Source: Candidatus Edwardsiibacteriota bacterium
GTDB taxonomy: Bacteria; Edwardsbacteria; AC1; EtOH8
NCBI GenBank assembly: GCA_020053305.1
Contig: JAGVNJ010000060.1
Span: 1 to 38,177 of the forward strand
Reading direction: 5' to 3'
Length of the DNA: 38,177 nt
Below, one piece after another: positions 1-6,618 of this stretch. How positions within the stretch are numbered: the stretch's first letter is position 1; each line of letters starts with the position of its first letter. The position numbers were made by a program, and so were the translations under genes. The notes below the pieces were generated by a model, which saw only the letters and a program-made list of their open reading frames with translations, did no database searches and was not told the DNA's origin.

Positions 1-40
1 AATTGTCAGTATAGCCTTGTTGATTACAGTGGGAGTTACT

Positions 41-90
41 CCCGCCGAAGGCGGGTAACCAAGGTAAAGTGCCACGGGCTCTGCCCGTGG
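41..90. repeat. Two short GC-rich hairpins (REP-like)
   Basis: Two perfect inverted repeats stand close together: a 6-bp stem with a GAA loop at 41-55, and an 8-bp stem with a TCT loop at 72-90. Neither is followed by a T-run, so they do not look like intrinsic terminators. They match the style of the other short palindromes scattered through this window. The rest of 1-112 shows no gene. Confidence 0.5.
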
Positions 91-112
91 GTATCTACTT
101 ACTGCAATAAAA

Positions 113-403
113 ATGTTGTTTGTATCAACGCGAGTAATAGATGAAATTTTCCTTTTCTCCGGGCCATTTCTTACATTACCATTATCGTGGCGGGGTTTCC
201 TTTTTCCGAAAGTTATAGGTTATGTTTTTATCATCAGTTCGTTGGTTTCCTTTTCTGTGCTTTTGTTTTGTTTTCCAAATATTAATAATTTGACTTTGAC
301 ATGGCTTGCATTCGTGTATTGCTTCCCTTCGTTGATCATTGGTATTATGTTGTTGTTAGCGACCAGATATGAAAGCGATATCACAACCCCTGCCGAAAAA
401 TGA
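113..403 (+). CDS. Small putative membrane protein, 96 aa
   Basis: I do not recognise this protein. It has two strongly hydrophobic stretches, at about residues 36-56 and 64-83, which could form a helical hairpin in the membrane, and a short charged tail. The base composition is AT-rich compared with the Memo-like gene that follows 9 nt later, so it may be recently acquired or not a gene at all. No convincing Shine-Dalgarno sequence precedes the ATG. Support is only the open frame, the membrane-like composition and the close spacing to the next gene. Confidence 0.35.
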   Translation: MLFVSTRVIDEIFLFSGPFLTLPLSWRGFLFPKVIGYVFIISSLVSFSVLLFCFPNINNLTLTWLAFVYCFPSLIIGIMLLLATRYESDITTPAEK

Positions 404-412
404 TGTTCCAGA

Positions 413-1336
413 ATGATAATAAGACGTTGGTATTTATATATTCTATTACTTCTAAGCTGTGCAACTTGTCTGGCTCAGACAAAGAAGGAGGGTATGGGTA
501 TGAATCTGCGTAAGTCCATCATTGCCGGGAGTTGGTATCCGGGAGAAGCCGATAAGCTATCGGCCCAGATAAACAAATATCTTGATGCGGCAAAGAAGGC
601 CGAAAGCGAAGGCCGGTTGACGGGCATCATCGTTCCCCACGCCGGATACATGTATTCCGGGCCGACCGCGGCCTATGCATACAAAAACATCAACCCGGAA
701 AACGTATCCACCGTTATCATGGTGGGTCCCAGCCACAGCGCCTATTTTGAAGGGGCGGCGGTCTACGGCTTTGGCGCCTGGGAGACGCCGCTGGGAAAGA
801 CCGAGATCGACTCTAAGATGGCCGAAGAGATAATCTCCCATGATCCGAAATACATCCAGGACAATCCCGGGGCCCATGTCAAGGAGCATTCTCTGGAGAT
901 ACAGCTCCCGTTCCTGCAGACGGTGCTGAAGCCTGGATTCAGGATCGTGCCCATAATGCTCTACGACCAGTCACTGGCCTCCTGCGATCGCCTGGCTCAG
1001 GCCATAGCCGGGGCGGCCAAGGGGCGGGACGATGTCCTGCTGCTGGCCTCCAGCGACCTGTCGCACTATCATTCCCAGGCCGAGGCGAAAAAGCTTGATA
1101 AATTGGTAGAGGACGCTGTGGAAAAATACGACCCGGAAAAACTGGCCGGCGATCTGGCCTTTGAAAAATGCGAGGCCTGCGGGGGCGGTCCGGTGGTGAC
1201 GGTGATGCTGGCCTGCCGCTATCTGGGGGCTGACAGGTCCGTGGTCTATGACTACCGGACCTCCGGCGATGTGACCGGGGACAAGGGCCAGGTGGTGGGG
1301 TATCTGGCGGCGGGGCTGTATAAAACGAAGGGCTAA
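413..1336 (+). CDS. Memo-like protein (AmmeMemoRadiSam system protein B)
   Basis: This belongs to the MEMO1 family, which is related to extradiol dioxygenases. In bacteria it is linked to AMMECR1 and a radical SAM protein, and its reaction is unsettled. The opening motif (AGSWYPG) follows residue 37. Candidate metal ligands are His76 in VPHAGY, His108 in GPSHS and Cys256 in EACGGG, corresponding to the metal-site His/His/Cys of human Memo. SSDLSHY and HSLEIQLPFLQ are also family-typical. The start is ambiguous. From 413 the protein has a signal-peptide-like N-terminus (charged MIIRRW, hydrophobic core, CLA-Q). A much better ribosome site, AGGAGG at 487-492, sits 7 nt before an ATG at 500, which would give a cytoplasmic protein of ordinary length. 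The AMMECR1 gene follows after 62 nt. Confidence 0.9.
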   Translation: MIIRRWYLYILLLLSCATCLAQTKKEGMGMNLRKSIIAGSWYPGEADKLSAQINKYLDAAKKAESEGRLTGIIVPHAGYMYSGPTAAYAYKNINPENVSTVIMVGPSHSAYFEGAAVYGFGAWETPLGKTEIDSKMAEEIISHDPKYIQDNPGAHVKEHSLEIQLPFLQTVLKPGFRIVPIMLYDQSLASCDRLAQAIAGAAKGRDDVLLLASSDLSHYHSQAEAKKLDKLVEDAVEKYDPEKLAGDLAFEKCEACGGGPVVTVMLACRYLGADRSVVYDYRTSGDVTGDKGQVVGYLAAGLYKTKG

Positions 1337-1397
1337 AGGTTATAAAAGTTGTAAAGGTTGTAAAGGGCATAAAGGATATAACGGTTGAGAAGATTGA
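1335..1397 (+). repeat. Seven degenerate 9-bp tandem repeats between two genes
   Basis: The stretch between the Memo stop codon and the AMMECR1 start reads as seven consecutive 9-bp units of the form AAAGGTTGT, with units starting at 1335, 1344, 1353, 1362, 1371, 1380 and 1389. The first five are closest to each other and the last two have drifted. The array leaves no strong Shine-Dalgarno sequence for the downstream gene. Confidence 0.75.
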
Positions 1398-1398
1398 T

Positions 1399-1962
1399 AT
1401 GAAAGAAGGATTGACGGAGGAAGAGAAAAGGGAGCTTTTCCGGATAGCGCATGCGGCCATCGAGGCCGAGGTCAGGGGACTGCCAAAGCCGGGGTTTACT
1501 CCGCTGACCCCCATGTTGTCCGAACTGCGGGGTGTTTTCGTCACCCTGAAGGAGGATGGAAATCTAAGGGGGTGCATCGGCTATATTGAGGGCATCCGGC
1601 CGCTGTCCCAGGCAGTGGCAGAGATGGCGGTAGCGGCGGCCACCGGGGATCCGCGTTTCCCGCCGGTGACGGAGAAAGAATTGTCAAAAGTGGAATACGA
1701 GATCTCGGTGCTGACTCCCAAAAAACAGATAGATTATCCGGAGGAGTTCATGGTGGGCAAGCATGGGATCATAGTCCAGCGGGGGGGACGCAGCGGGGTG
1801 TTTTTGCCGCAGGTGGCGGCCGAGGAGGGGTGGACCCGCGAAGAGACATTGACATTCCTGTGCCTGCACAAGGCCGGCCTGCCGGCCGATGCCTGGAAGG
1901 ACAAAAATACGAAATTGTTCGTGTTCGAGGCCGAGGTGATAGAGGAAAAGGATTTAAAATAA
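1399..1962 (+). CDS. AMMECR1 domain protein (AmmeMemoRadiSam system protein A)
   Basis: The protein is 187 residues, typical for a stand-alone AMMECR1 domain. The signature region is at about residues 50-62 (GNLRGCIGYIEG), followed by RPLSQAVAEMAVAAATGDPRFPPV, both characteristic of the family. Its biochemical role is unknown; in bacteria it co-occurs with Memo-like proteins and a radical SAM enzyme as the AmmeMemoRadiSam system, proposed to act in an uncharacterised modification. Here it lies directly after the Memo-like gene on the same strand, as expected. The third partner is not in the window: the next sequence downstream is a broken transposase. The start is ATG with a weak ribosome site inside a tandem repeat. 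Confidence 0.92.
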   Translation: MKEGLTEEEKRELFRIAHAAIEAEVRGLPKPGFTPLTPMLSELRGVFVTLKEDGNLRGCIGYIEGIRPLSQAVAEMAVAAATGDPRFPPVTEKELSKVEYEISVLTPKKQIDYPEEFMVGKHGIIVQRGGRSGVFLPQVAAEEGWTREETLTFLCLHKAGLPADAWKDKNTKLFVFEAEVIEEKDLK

Positions 1963-1999
1963 ATATGCTGCATCATCGCCGCTCCATCCGTCTGCCAAC

Positions 2000-2053
2000 C
2001 TCACCCATCTCCCTCTCCTAATGCTTTAGGAGAGGGGTAGGGGAGAGGTAAGG
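2000..2053. repeat. REP-like hairpin inserted in the RAYT 5' end
   Basis: A 9-bp perfect stem (2012-2020 with 2027-2035) is flanked by further pyrimidine-rich and purine-rich arms. It separates the IRLP motif from the YYITIC motif of the transposase. A closely similar hairpin, with the same CCTCTCCTA arm, lies at 15616-15639. Confidence 0.7.
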
Positions 2054-2267
2054 GGCATATTACATAACCATCTGTGCCCAGGGCCAAAAATGTTTATTCG
2101 GGCAGATTGCCAATGGGCGGATGAATTTAAATTCATATGGCGAAATTGTTAAACAGGAATTATTGGAAACCCCGGGAATCAGACTGGAAATGATATTGAG
2201 CGAATGGGCTATCATGCCAAATCATGTCCATTTCATTGTGATAATAAACGAATACGTTGGTGACATT

Positions 2268-2295
2268 GTAGGGGCGCACGGCCGTGCGCCCCTAC
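2268..2295. repeat. Perfect 28-bp palindrome inside the RAYT remnant
   Basis: The sequence is its own reverse complement over 28 bases, centred on GGCC at 2280-2283. It is read in frame as VGAHGRAPLR, a stretch that is not part of the transposase core, so it looks like an in-frame REP-like insertion. Confidence 0.75.
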
Positions 2296-2423
2296 GGGAA
2301 CCCCGATTATATCGCAAACCCAAATCAATATCATCATTCATCCCCGGGTTTAAATCAACGGTTACAAAACGTATCAATGAAGCGCGCAATACGCCCGGGG
2401 AACAGATTTGGCAACGCAATTTT

Positions 2424-2450
2424 GGAGCCTGCCCTGAACGTATGTGAAGG
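2424..2450. repeat. Third REP-like insertion in the RAYT remnant (9 codons, with stop)
   Basis: The 27 bases fall exactly between the WQRNF and EHIIRND motifs that are normally almost adjacent in this family. The piece contains the CCCTGA...GAAGGG arms of a common environmental repeat type and brings an in-frame TGA at 2445-2447. Confidence 0.55.
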
Positions 2451-2585
2451 GAACATATCATTCGCAATGATAGGGCATATGATAAGATCAAGCAGTATAT
2501 CATTGAAAATCCTCTTTATTGGTCCCCAGACGAGGAAAATCCCAATCGATTGAAACCAATCAAAAAATAATCTATACTAATCATC

Positions 2586-2900
2586 ATGCGACAGAAACAG
2601 ATCATCGAGGAAATGGCCCTGCTGGCCGAAAAACTGGGCCTCAACATCAAATTCGACGAATTCGACGGGCGGGGCGGCTGGTGCCGGGTCAAGGACAGCC
2701 AGCGGATAATCATCAACAAGCGGCTGGGGCCGCAGGAACAGATAAGGATATTATCCCAGATCCTGGCCGGCCTTCAGATAGAAGAGCAATCCATGGCTCC
2801 CAAGGTCCGCCAGCTAATCGAAGAGGCCCGGGAGGAGATGCAGCCGGCCCTAGACATCTCGGATAAAAATTCTAAAGTCGATACCAACCCGGAGAAATAA
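2586..2900 (+). CDS. Conserved hypothetical protein, 104 aa
   Basis: A small soluble protein with an amphipathic N-terminal helix, then a compact core (GRGGWCRVKDSQRIIINKRLG) and a C-terminal helical region ending in a charged tail. It resembles short conserved proteins of unknown function in FCB-group and delta-type bacteria, in which a Gly-Gly-x-Cys-x-Val segment is followed by IIINK. No catalytic motif can be assigned. The next gene starts 3 nt after its stop, so the two are probably co-transcribed. Codon use matches the GC-rich backbone. The start is ATG, just downstream of the transposase remnant. Confidence 0.7.
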   Translation: MRQKQIIEEMALLAEKLGLNIKFDEFDGRGGWCRVKDSQRIIINKRLGPQEQIRILSQILAGLQIEEQSMAPKVRQLIEEAREEMQPALDISDKNSKVDTNPEK

Positions 2901-2903
2901 AGC

Positions 2904-3431
2904 ATGAACCTGACGCCGAACAATCTGATCTCCTGCCGGGAGTGCCAAAAGACGGTCAGCCCCAATGCTAAGGCCTGCCCCCATTGCGGGGCGCCCTATC
3001 CGGCCAAAAAAGAATGGAACGGCTGGGGCTTCGAGTGGAAAAGCCAGACCAGCTATTACGGCTGGCCGCTGGTGCATATAGCGGTGGGATTGGATAAGAA
3101 CAACAAACTGCGGGTGGCCAGGGGCTGGATAGCCATCGGCCAGTTCGGTGTCGGGTTGATCACCATCGCCCAGTTCGGGGTGGGGGTTCTGTTCGGCCTG
3201 GGACAGTTCATCTTCGGCATAACAGCGGTGGCCCAGTTCGCCATTGGCCTGCTGTTCGGGCTGGGGCAGTTCGCCACCGGGTATGTGGCCATCGGGCAGG
3301 TGGCCCTGGGATACTATGCCTACGCCCAGATCGGCCTGGCCAAATATCTCTGGACCAAGGGTCACCAGGACCCCGAGGCCGTCCGCTTTTTTATGGAACT
3401 GAAGCGCTTTCTTAATTCGATTACCGGTTAA
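2904..3431 (+). CDS. Zinc-ribbon protein with glycine/glutamine-rich hydrophobic repeats
   Basis: The N-terminus has a four-cysteine zinc ribbon (Cys11, Cys14, Cys25, Cys28), followed by a short Trp-rich linker. Residues of about 70-155 consist of repeated hydrophobic units built around GQFGVG, AQFGVG, LGQFIFG, AQFAIG and GQVALG. They lack charged residues and recur every 9-12 residues, so they are either membrane-embedded or form a regular repeat fold. I do not recognise a function. The zinc ribbon and hydrophobic body recall other small zinc-ribbon membrane proteins nearby (4554-4925). It is probably co-transcribed with the preceding gene, 3 nt away. Confidence 0.75.
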   Translation: MNLTPNNLISCRECQKTVSPNAKACPHCGAPYPAKKEWNGWGFEWKSQTSYYGWPLVHIAVGLDKNNKLRVARGWIAIGQFGVGLITIAQFGVGVLFGLGQFIFGITAVAQFAIGLLFGLGQFATGYVAIGQVALGYYAYAQIGLAKYLWTKGHQDPEAVRFFMELKRFLNSITG

Positions 3432-3660
3432 TATTATTAACCCGAGCGGCATATCGTTTACATATATTTTGGTTTGTAAACATTGCGAGAAATGAACACG
3501 TCATTCCCGCAGAAGCGGGAATCCAGAAAAATGCTTGGATGCCTGCTTTCGCAGGCATGACACTTTAGCGAAAAAATCATACCAAGCATTCATTCCTCGA
3601 ACGCTGCACTAAATATGTAAACTATTCAATGCCCCCATTAATAATATTGATATCAGGAGA
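3425..3660. mobile_element. Possible MITE with long imperfect inverted arms
   Basis: The region between two genes folds on itself. The left arm (3429-3500) and the reverse complement of the right arm (about 3590-3660) share blocks in the same order: AATATTATTAA, GGCAT, GTTTACATAT and CGAG(A/G)AATGAA. The core (3500-3563) holds two nested hairpins of the common CATTCCCGC...GCGGGAATCC and GCCTGC...GCAGGC type, and ATGCTTGG (3531) pairs with CCAAGCAT (3582). No coding frame is present. The left arm overlaps or touches the stop of the upstream gene. Confidence 0.5.
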
Positions 3661-3666
3661 GTTCCT

Positions 3667-4296
3667 TTGACCGACAGCCATAAAAAACACATCACCATCT
3701 CCGAGGGAGCCACCAGCTTTACCAAGGACTACCTGGGCCTGCCGGTGATAGATAAGGACGGGGTCAAGGTAGGCAAGGTGGCCGACCTGGCGGTCAAGAT
3801 GGGCGAGGAGTTTCCCGGCGTTTCGTCGGTGGCGGTATTGGTGAAGATCCGGGTCAGTCTGCTGGGATCGGCCAGGTTTGAGGCCATCATCCCCTGGAAA
3901 GCGGTGAAGGCGGTTGATGACGACAGGATCGTTCTGAAGATAGCCTACAGCGAGATCAAGCCGGGCAAGCTGGAGAAAAGCGAATTGTTGTTCAACCGCC
4001 ATGTGATGGACCAGCAGATAGTGGACAACGAAGGCCGCCGGCTGCTGCGGGTCAACGACGTCAAGCTCCGGGCGGTGGGCGACGCCCTGGTGCTGGTGGG
4101 TGTGGAGGTGGGCATCAAGGGCCTGCTGTACCGCCTGGGGGCCGGGCGCCGGCTGGAGAGGGTGGCCCGGATGATGAACCTCAAGATAATGGAGAATATA
4201 ATCATGTGGGACCTGGTGGAGCAGTTCGACGACCAGATGAAACAGATAAAACTGTCCGTCTCCCAGGAAATGCTTAAGGATCTGATGAATTTATGA
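3667..4296 (+). pseudogene. PRC-barrel protein, truncated MgtE-N/CBS-type regulator
   Basis: The 209-residue frame starts at TTG with an upstream purine-rich AGGAGAG. It has a PRC-barrel-like domain (about residues 17-95: GLPVIDKDGVKVGKVADLAV) and a second similar half (about 110-165: VMDQQIVDNEGRRLLRVNDVKL). It ends just as the MgtE N-terminal region would begin (WDLVEQFDDQMKQIKLSVSQEMLKDL). In relatives known to me, the PRC part is followed by MgtE_N and CBS domains, and such genes often sit beside an Nramp transporter gene. Here the frame stops at TGA (4294-4296), and the next codons in the same frame encode an Nramp C-terminus. I infer a truncated gene; a shortened but still expressed protein is possible. 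Confidence 0.6.
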
Positions 4297-4521
4297 AATA
4301 TATCCCACTTTTTAAACCAGCCGGTCTATTATAAAAATAAGCGGCAGGGCATTCTGCTCCCGGTGATACTGATATTCATTTTGCTGCTGCTGAACAGCCG
4401 CGATCTGATGGGGGAGCCTGTCAACGGAAAGATATACAATGCAGCGGCGGTCATCACCGTGGCCGGCATCGTTTTGGTTACCCTTATCCTTCTGGTCCTG
4501 ACCATAATAGGCAAAGCTTAA
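4297..4521 (+). pseudogene. Nramp-family divalent metal transporter, C-terminal remnant
   Basis: In frame with the preceding PRC-barrel gene and directly after its stop, 75 codons (74 residues and a TAA) read as the end of an Nramp protein. They include NKRQGILLPVILIFILLLLN, then the signature-like SRDLMGEPVNGKIYN, then a final membrane helix ending IIGKA. Nramp proteins import Mn2+/Fe2+ with proton coupling and are around 400 residues, so most of the transporter is missing. There is no start codon with a ribosome site here. The most economical reading is one deletion joining the 5' part of a PRC/MgtE_N gene to the 3' end of a neighbouring Nramp gene. Confidence 0.65.
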
Positions 4522-4553
4522 TAATTATCAACCCCTGATTTTAAGGAGGTCCT

Positions 4554-4925
4554 ATGGCTATCACCGGGAAGGCGCTGGCGGTTTATATCATTGCCGGAGT
4601 AATGATATTCTTCGGAATATTGTTTCTGATGTCTGCCCGGGCCGAGTACACTTCCAGTCCCGGGGGGCGCATCATCACCGGTCTGGTGCTGATAGGGGTG
4701 GGAGTATTTGCGGCAGTGATGATCAGACGGAGCGAGCCGAAACAAAAGATTGAGATCACCCAGAAGATCGACCTCTCCGGCTCCGTAAAGCCCGAGGAGA
4801 TGAGATGTCAGCAGTGCGGGGCTCCGCTGGACAGAAACTCGGTGGCAATCAAGGAAGGGGCGGTATTCATCAACTGCCAATACTGCAAAGGGACCTACCA
4901 GATCACCGAAGAACCAAAGTGGTAA
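4554..4925 (+). CDS. Small membrane protein with C-terminal zinc ribbon
   Basis: The 123-residue protein has two hydrophobic helices (about residues 9-28 and 37-57) and a C-terminal CxxC...CxxC ribbon (MRCQQCGAP and INCQYCKGTY). A strong ribosome site (AAGGAGG) precedes the ATG. The topology would place the zinc ribbon in the cytoplasm after a membrane hairpin. No function is recognised. It is 24 nt ahead of another small membrane protein on the same strand, so the two may form an operon ending with arfB. Confidence 0.7.
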   Translation: MAITGKALAVYIIAGVMIFFGILFLMSARAEYTSSPGGRIITGLVLIGVGVFAAVMIRRSEPKQKIEITQKIDLSGSVKPEEMRCQQCGAPLDRNSVAIKEGAVFINCQYCKGTYQITEEPKW

Positions 4926-4949
4926 AAATATAATAGAAGGACACATATC

Positions 4950-5189
4950 ATGAAAAAAAACTGGTTGCTGGCAATATTTCCCGGCGCCCTGGCGCTGATG
5001 ATCATATCCCTGGTGGTGGCCCTGTTAATTGTAAAACTATTGTGGGCCTGGACCATCCCGGACTTATTTCCCGGCGCAGTGGAACAGGGTCTGATCGCGA
5101 GAAGCATCTCCTGGCTGACATCCCTGAAAGTGGCCATATTGGTGGCGGTATTCGCCGGCATCGCCGGGGTGCGCAAGGATCGTGATTGA
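4950..5189 (+). CDS. Small hypothetical membrane protein, 79 aa
   Basis: It has two hydrophobic segments (about residues 5-30 and 57-73) separated by a short loop, and a charged C-terminus. No family is recognised. Its last codons overlap the GTG start of arfB by 8 nt, which suggests translational coupling. The ATG follows an AGAAGGA ribosome site. Confidence 0.6.
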   Translation: MKKNWLLAIFPGALALMIISLVVALLIVKLLWAWTIPDLFPGAVEQGLIARSISWLTSLKVAILVAVFAGIAGVRKDRD

Positions 5190-5613
5190 GCGGCCCATGG
5201 GCTCACCAGTGATCAAATCCAACGATGTAAGTATCGAATATCGTTTCGTGCGCAGCTCCGGGCCGGGCGGCCAGAATGTCAACAAGGTGGCCACCGCCGT
5301 CCAGTTAAGATTTGATATCGTTCAGGCCGGGTCGTTATCCGAAACAGTTAAGGAAAATATCTTTAAGCTGGCGGGGAACCGGATCAATTACCGGGGTATC
5401 TTAATTATTGACGCCCGCAAATACCGCACCCAGGAACGCAATAAACATGATGCTCTCGATCGGCTGAATGCCCTGATCCTTAAAGCATCGGCCAGGGAGA
5501 AAAAGCGGGTGCCATCAAAACCAACGTACCAATCCAAACTTAAAAGATTGGATGGGAAACGTCGCCAAAGTTTGAAGAAGGTGAACAGGGGGAAGGCCCG
5601 GTTAACTGACTGA
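5182..5613 (+). CDS. arfB: Alternative ribosome-rescue factor ArfB (peptidyl-tRNA hydrolase)
   Basis: This is a class I release-factor-like protein of 143 residues without a codon-recognition domain. The catalytic GGQ motif is at residues 29-31 in the context SSGPGGQNVNKVATAV, which is diagnostic for the family. The C-terminal tail is strongly basic (KRLDGKRRQSLKKVNRGKAR), as needed to enter the empty mRNA channel of a stalled ribosome. The expected action is hydrolysis of peptidyl-tRNA on non-stop complexes. The GTG start at 5182 overlaps the end of the upstream gene; an ATG at 5197 is an alternative and leaves the GGQ domain intact. Confidence 0.9.
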   Translation: MIERPMGSPVIKSNDVSIEYRFVRSSGPGGQNVNKVATAVQLRFDIVQAGSLSETVKENIFKLAGNRINYRGILIIDARKYRTQERNKHDALDRLNALILKASAREKKRVPSKPTYQSKLKRLDGKRRQSLKKVNRGKARLTD

Positions 5614-5662
5614 CCAATATCAGCAGGCATCAGCGCCCTTTAATTATTTACATGGAGGACTT

Positions 5663-6550
5663 ATGTTCGATAATAAGGAAAAACTGATGCAAAAGGTCAT
5701 GTCCCTGCCCAAGGGCAGCCTTTCGCCCAGCCGCCGCTATTGGTGCGTTACCTGCAAGATGTTGTTCAATATAGATCAGCCGGTGTGCCCCTATATGCCC
5801 AAGATGTGCATCAATACCCCCATCCCCATAGAGGTGATGCCGCTGGAATCGTCCATTTGCCTGGAGAAGCTGGGTCTTTTTTATCCCAAGATCCCCCATC
5901 ATCTGATGTCTTTTATGGCCGGGGGTGATCTTCAAACAATAGGCGATGAACTATTCACGATCTACCTGGGCTTTTTGAACGACTGGGGAGTAAAATACAA
6001 AAACGAAAAACTGCAGACCATAAAAAGCTTTATCCTTATGCTCAGCGGTTGCGAAACTGCCCAGCGGGTAACCGACGAAAAGATCACCTTCATCGTCACC
6101 GATATCAATAAAATCTGGGATAAGGATAAATTATTCAATTTGCTGAATGCCGTGCTGCCGGTTTTCAAGGAAGTTTTGAATATTAAGCAGACCATAGAAC
6201 TTGACGCGCTTGAAATCACGGGGGACGCTCCGTCCGGCAAATACTACTGCCCGATGTGCCGTAAATTCTTCGAATTTTCCACCCAGCGCGATACCGTCAG
6301 CTGCCCCCTGATGGCTCAGAAATGTATGGCCACCCCTATGGATATTACCAAGGCGAAATATTCTCTGGACGACTTGGCCAAGGTCTATCAATACACCCCG
6401 GATATATATAAAAGGATGATATCTGTTTTTCCCGAAACTCCTGAAGTTGGCAAGTATCTGGAAAAACTTTTAACGGATCAGTGGCATTTCCAGCTTGAGG
6501 AATTCTCCCTGGGGCGCCTTAAATCCGCACTTGGTTTGGAGAGAAAATAA
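5663..6550 (+). CDS. Uncharacterised protein with duplicated four-cysteine modules
   Basis: I do not recognise a named family. The 295-residue protein contains two copies of a probable metal-binding module. Copy one has Cys28, Cys31, Cys42 and Cys49 (WCVTCKMLF, CPYMPKMC). Copy two has Cys196, Cys199, Cys214 and Cys221 (YCPMCRKFF, CPLMAQKC). In both, a CP.M...C element follows the CxxC pair, with six residues between the last two cysteines and then a proline-containing turn. The region between (about 60-180) is predicted helical without membrane segments. Zinc or iron-sulfur binding is an inference from cysteine spacing only. The gene is monocistronic: arfB ends 49 nt before and a terminator follows. 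The start follows GGAGGAC. Confidence 0.75.
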   Translation: MFDNKEKLMQKVMSLPKGSLSPSRRYWCVTCKMLFNIDQPVCPYMPKMCINTPIPIEVMPLESSICLEKLGLFYPKIPHHLMSFMAGGDLQTIGDELFTIYLGFLNDWGVKYKNEKLQTIKSFILMLSGCETAQRVTDEKITFIVTDINKIWDKDKLFNLLNAVLPVFKEVLNIKQTIELDALEITGDAPSGKYYCPMCRKFFEFSTQRDTVSCPLMAQKCMATPMDITKAKYSLDDLAKVYQYTPDIYKRMISVFPETPEVGKYLEKLLTDQWHFQLEEFSLGRLKSALGLERK

Positions 6551-6559
6551 ATCTATTAT

Positions 6560-6583
6560 AGCCGCCTGATGGCGGCTTTTTTC
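6560..6583 (+). terminator. Intrinsic terminator
   Basis: A 7-bp stem (AGCCGCC / GGCGGCT) with a TGAT loop is followed by a T-run. It lies 10 nt after the stop of the duplicated-cysteine gene. Confidence 0.85.
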
Positions 6584-6618
6584 TTGTATTTTATTCATAA
6601 ATAAGTTACAATAAAAAT

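Larger units (their letters stand above)
1964..2569 (+). pseudogene. RAYT / Y1-type REP-associated transposase remnant, interrupted by REP-like repeats
   Basis: Pieces of one IS200-like/RAYT transposase can be read in order. At 1964-1999 is the conserved N-terminus (MLHHRRSIRLP). After an inserted hairpin, 2055-2423 gives YYITICAQGQKCLFGQIANGR, the HUH motif in MPNHVHFIV, then GFKSTVTKRINEAR and WQRNF. After a 27-nt insertion carrying an in-frame TGA, 2451-2569 gives EHIIRNDRAYDKIKQYII and ENPLYWSPDEENPN, ending at TAA. Three insertions are visible: 2000-2053, the palindrome at 2268-2295, and 2424-2450. The gene cannot give a full product. These enzymes act on REP hairpins, so REP-like sequences inside the gene are notable. 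Confidence 0.8.

Noticed and set aside
2519-2866. 115-codon frame overlapping the conserved hypothetical gene
   Set aside because: It is a shifted frame of the gene at 2586-2900 with a biased Gly/Pro/Arg composition.
4294-4296. TGA between the PRC-barrel and Nramp frames read as selenocysteine or a recoded codon
   Set aside because: Many genes here end at TGA, no selenocysteine element is visible, and the missing transporter middle part is better explained by deletion.
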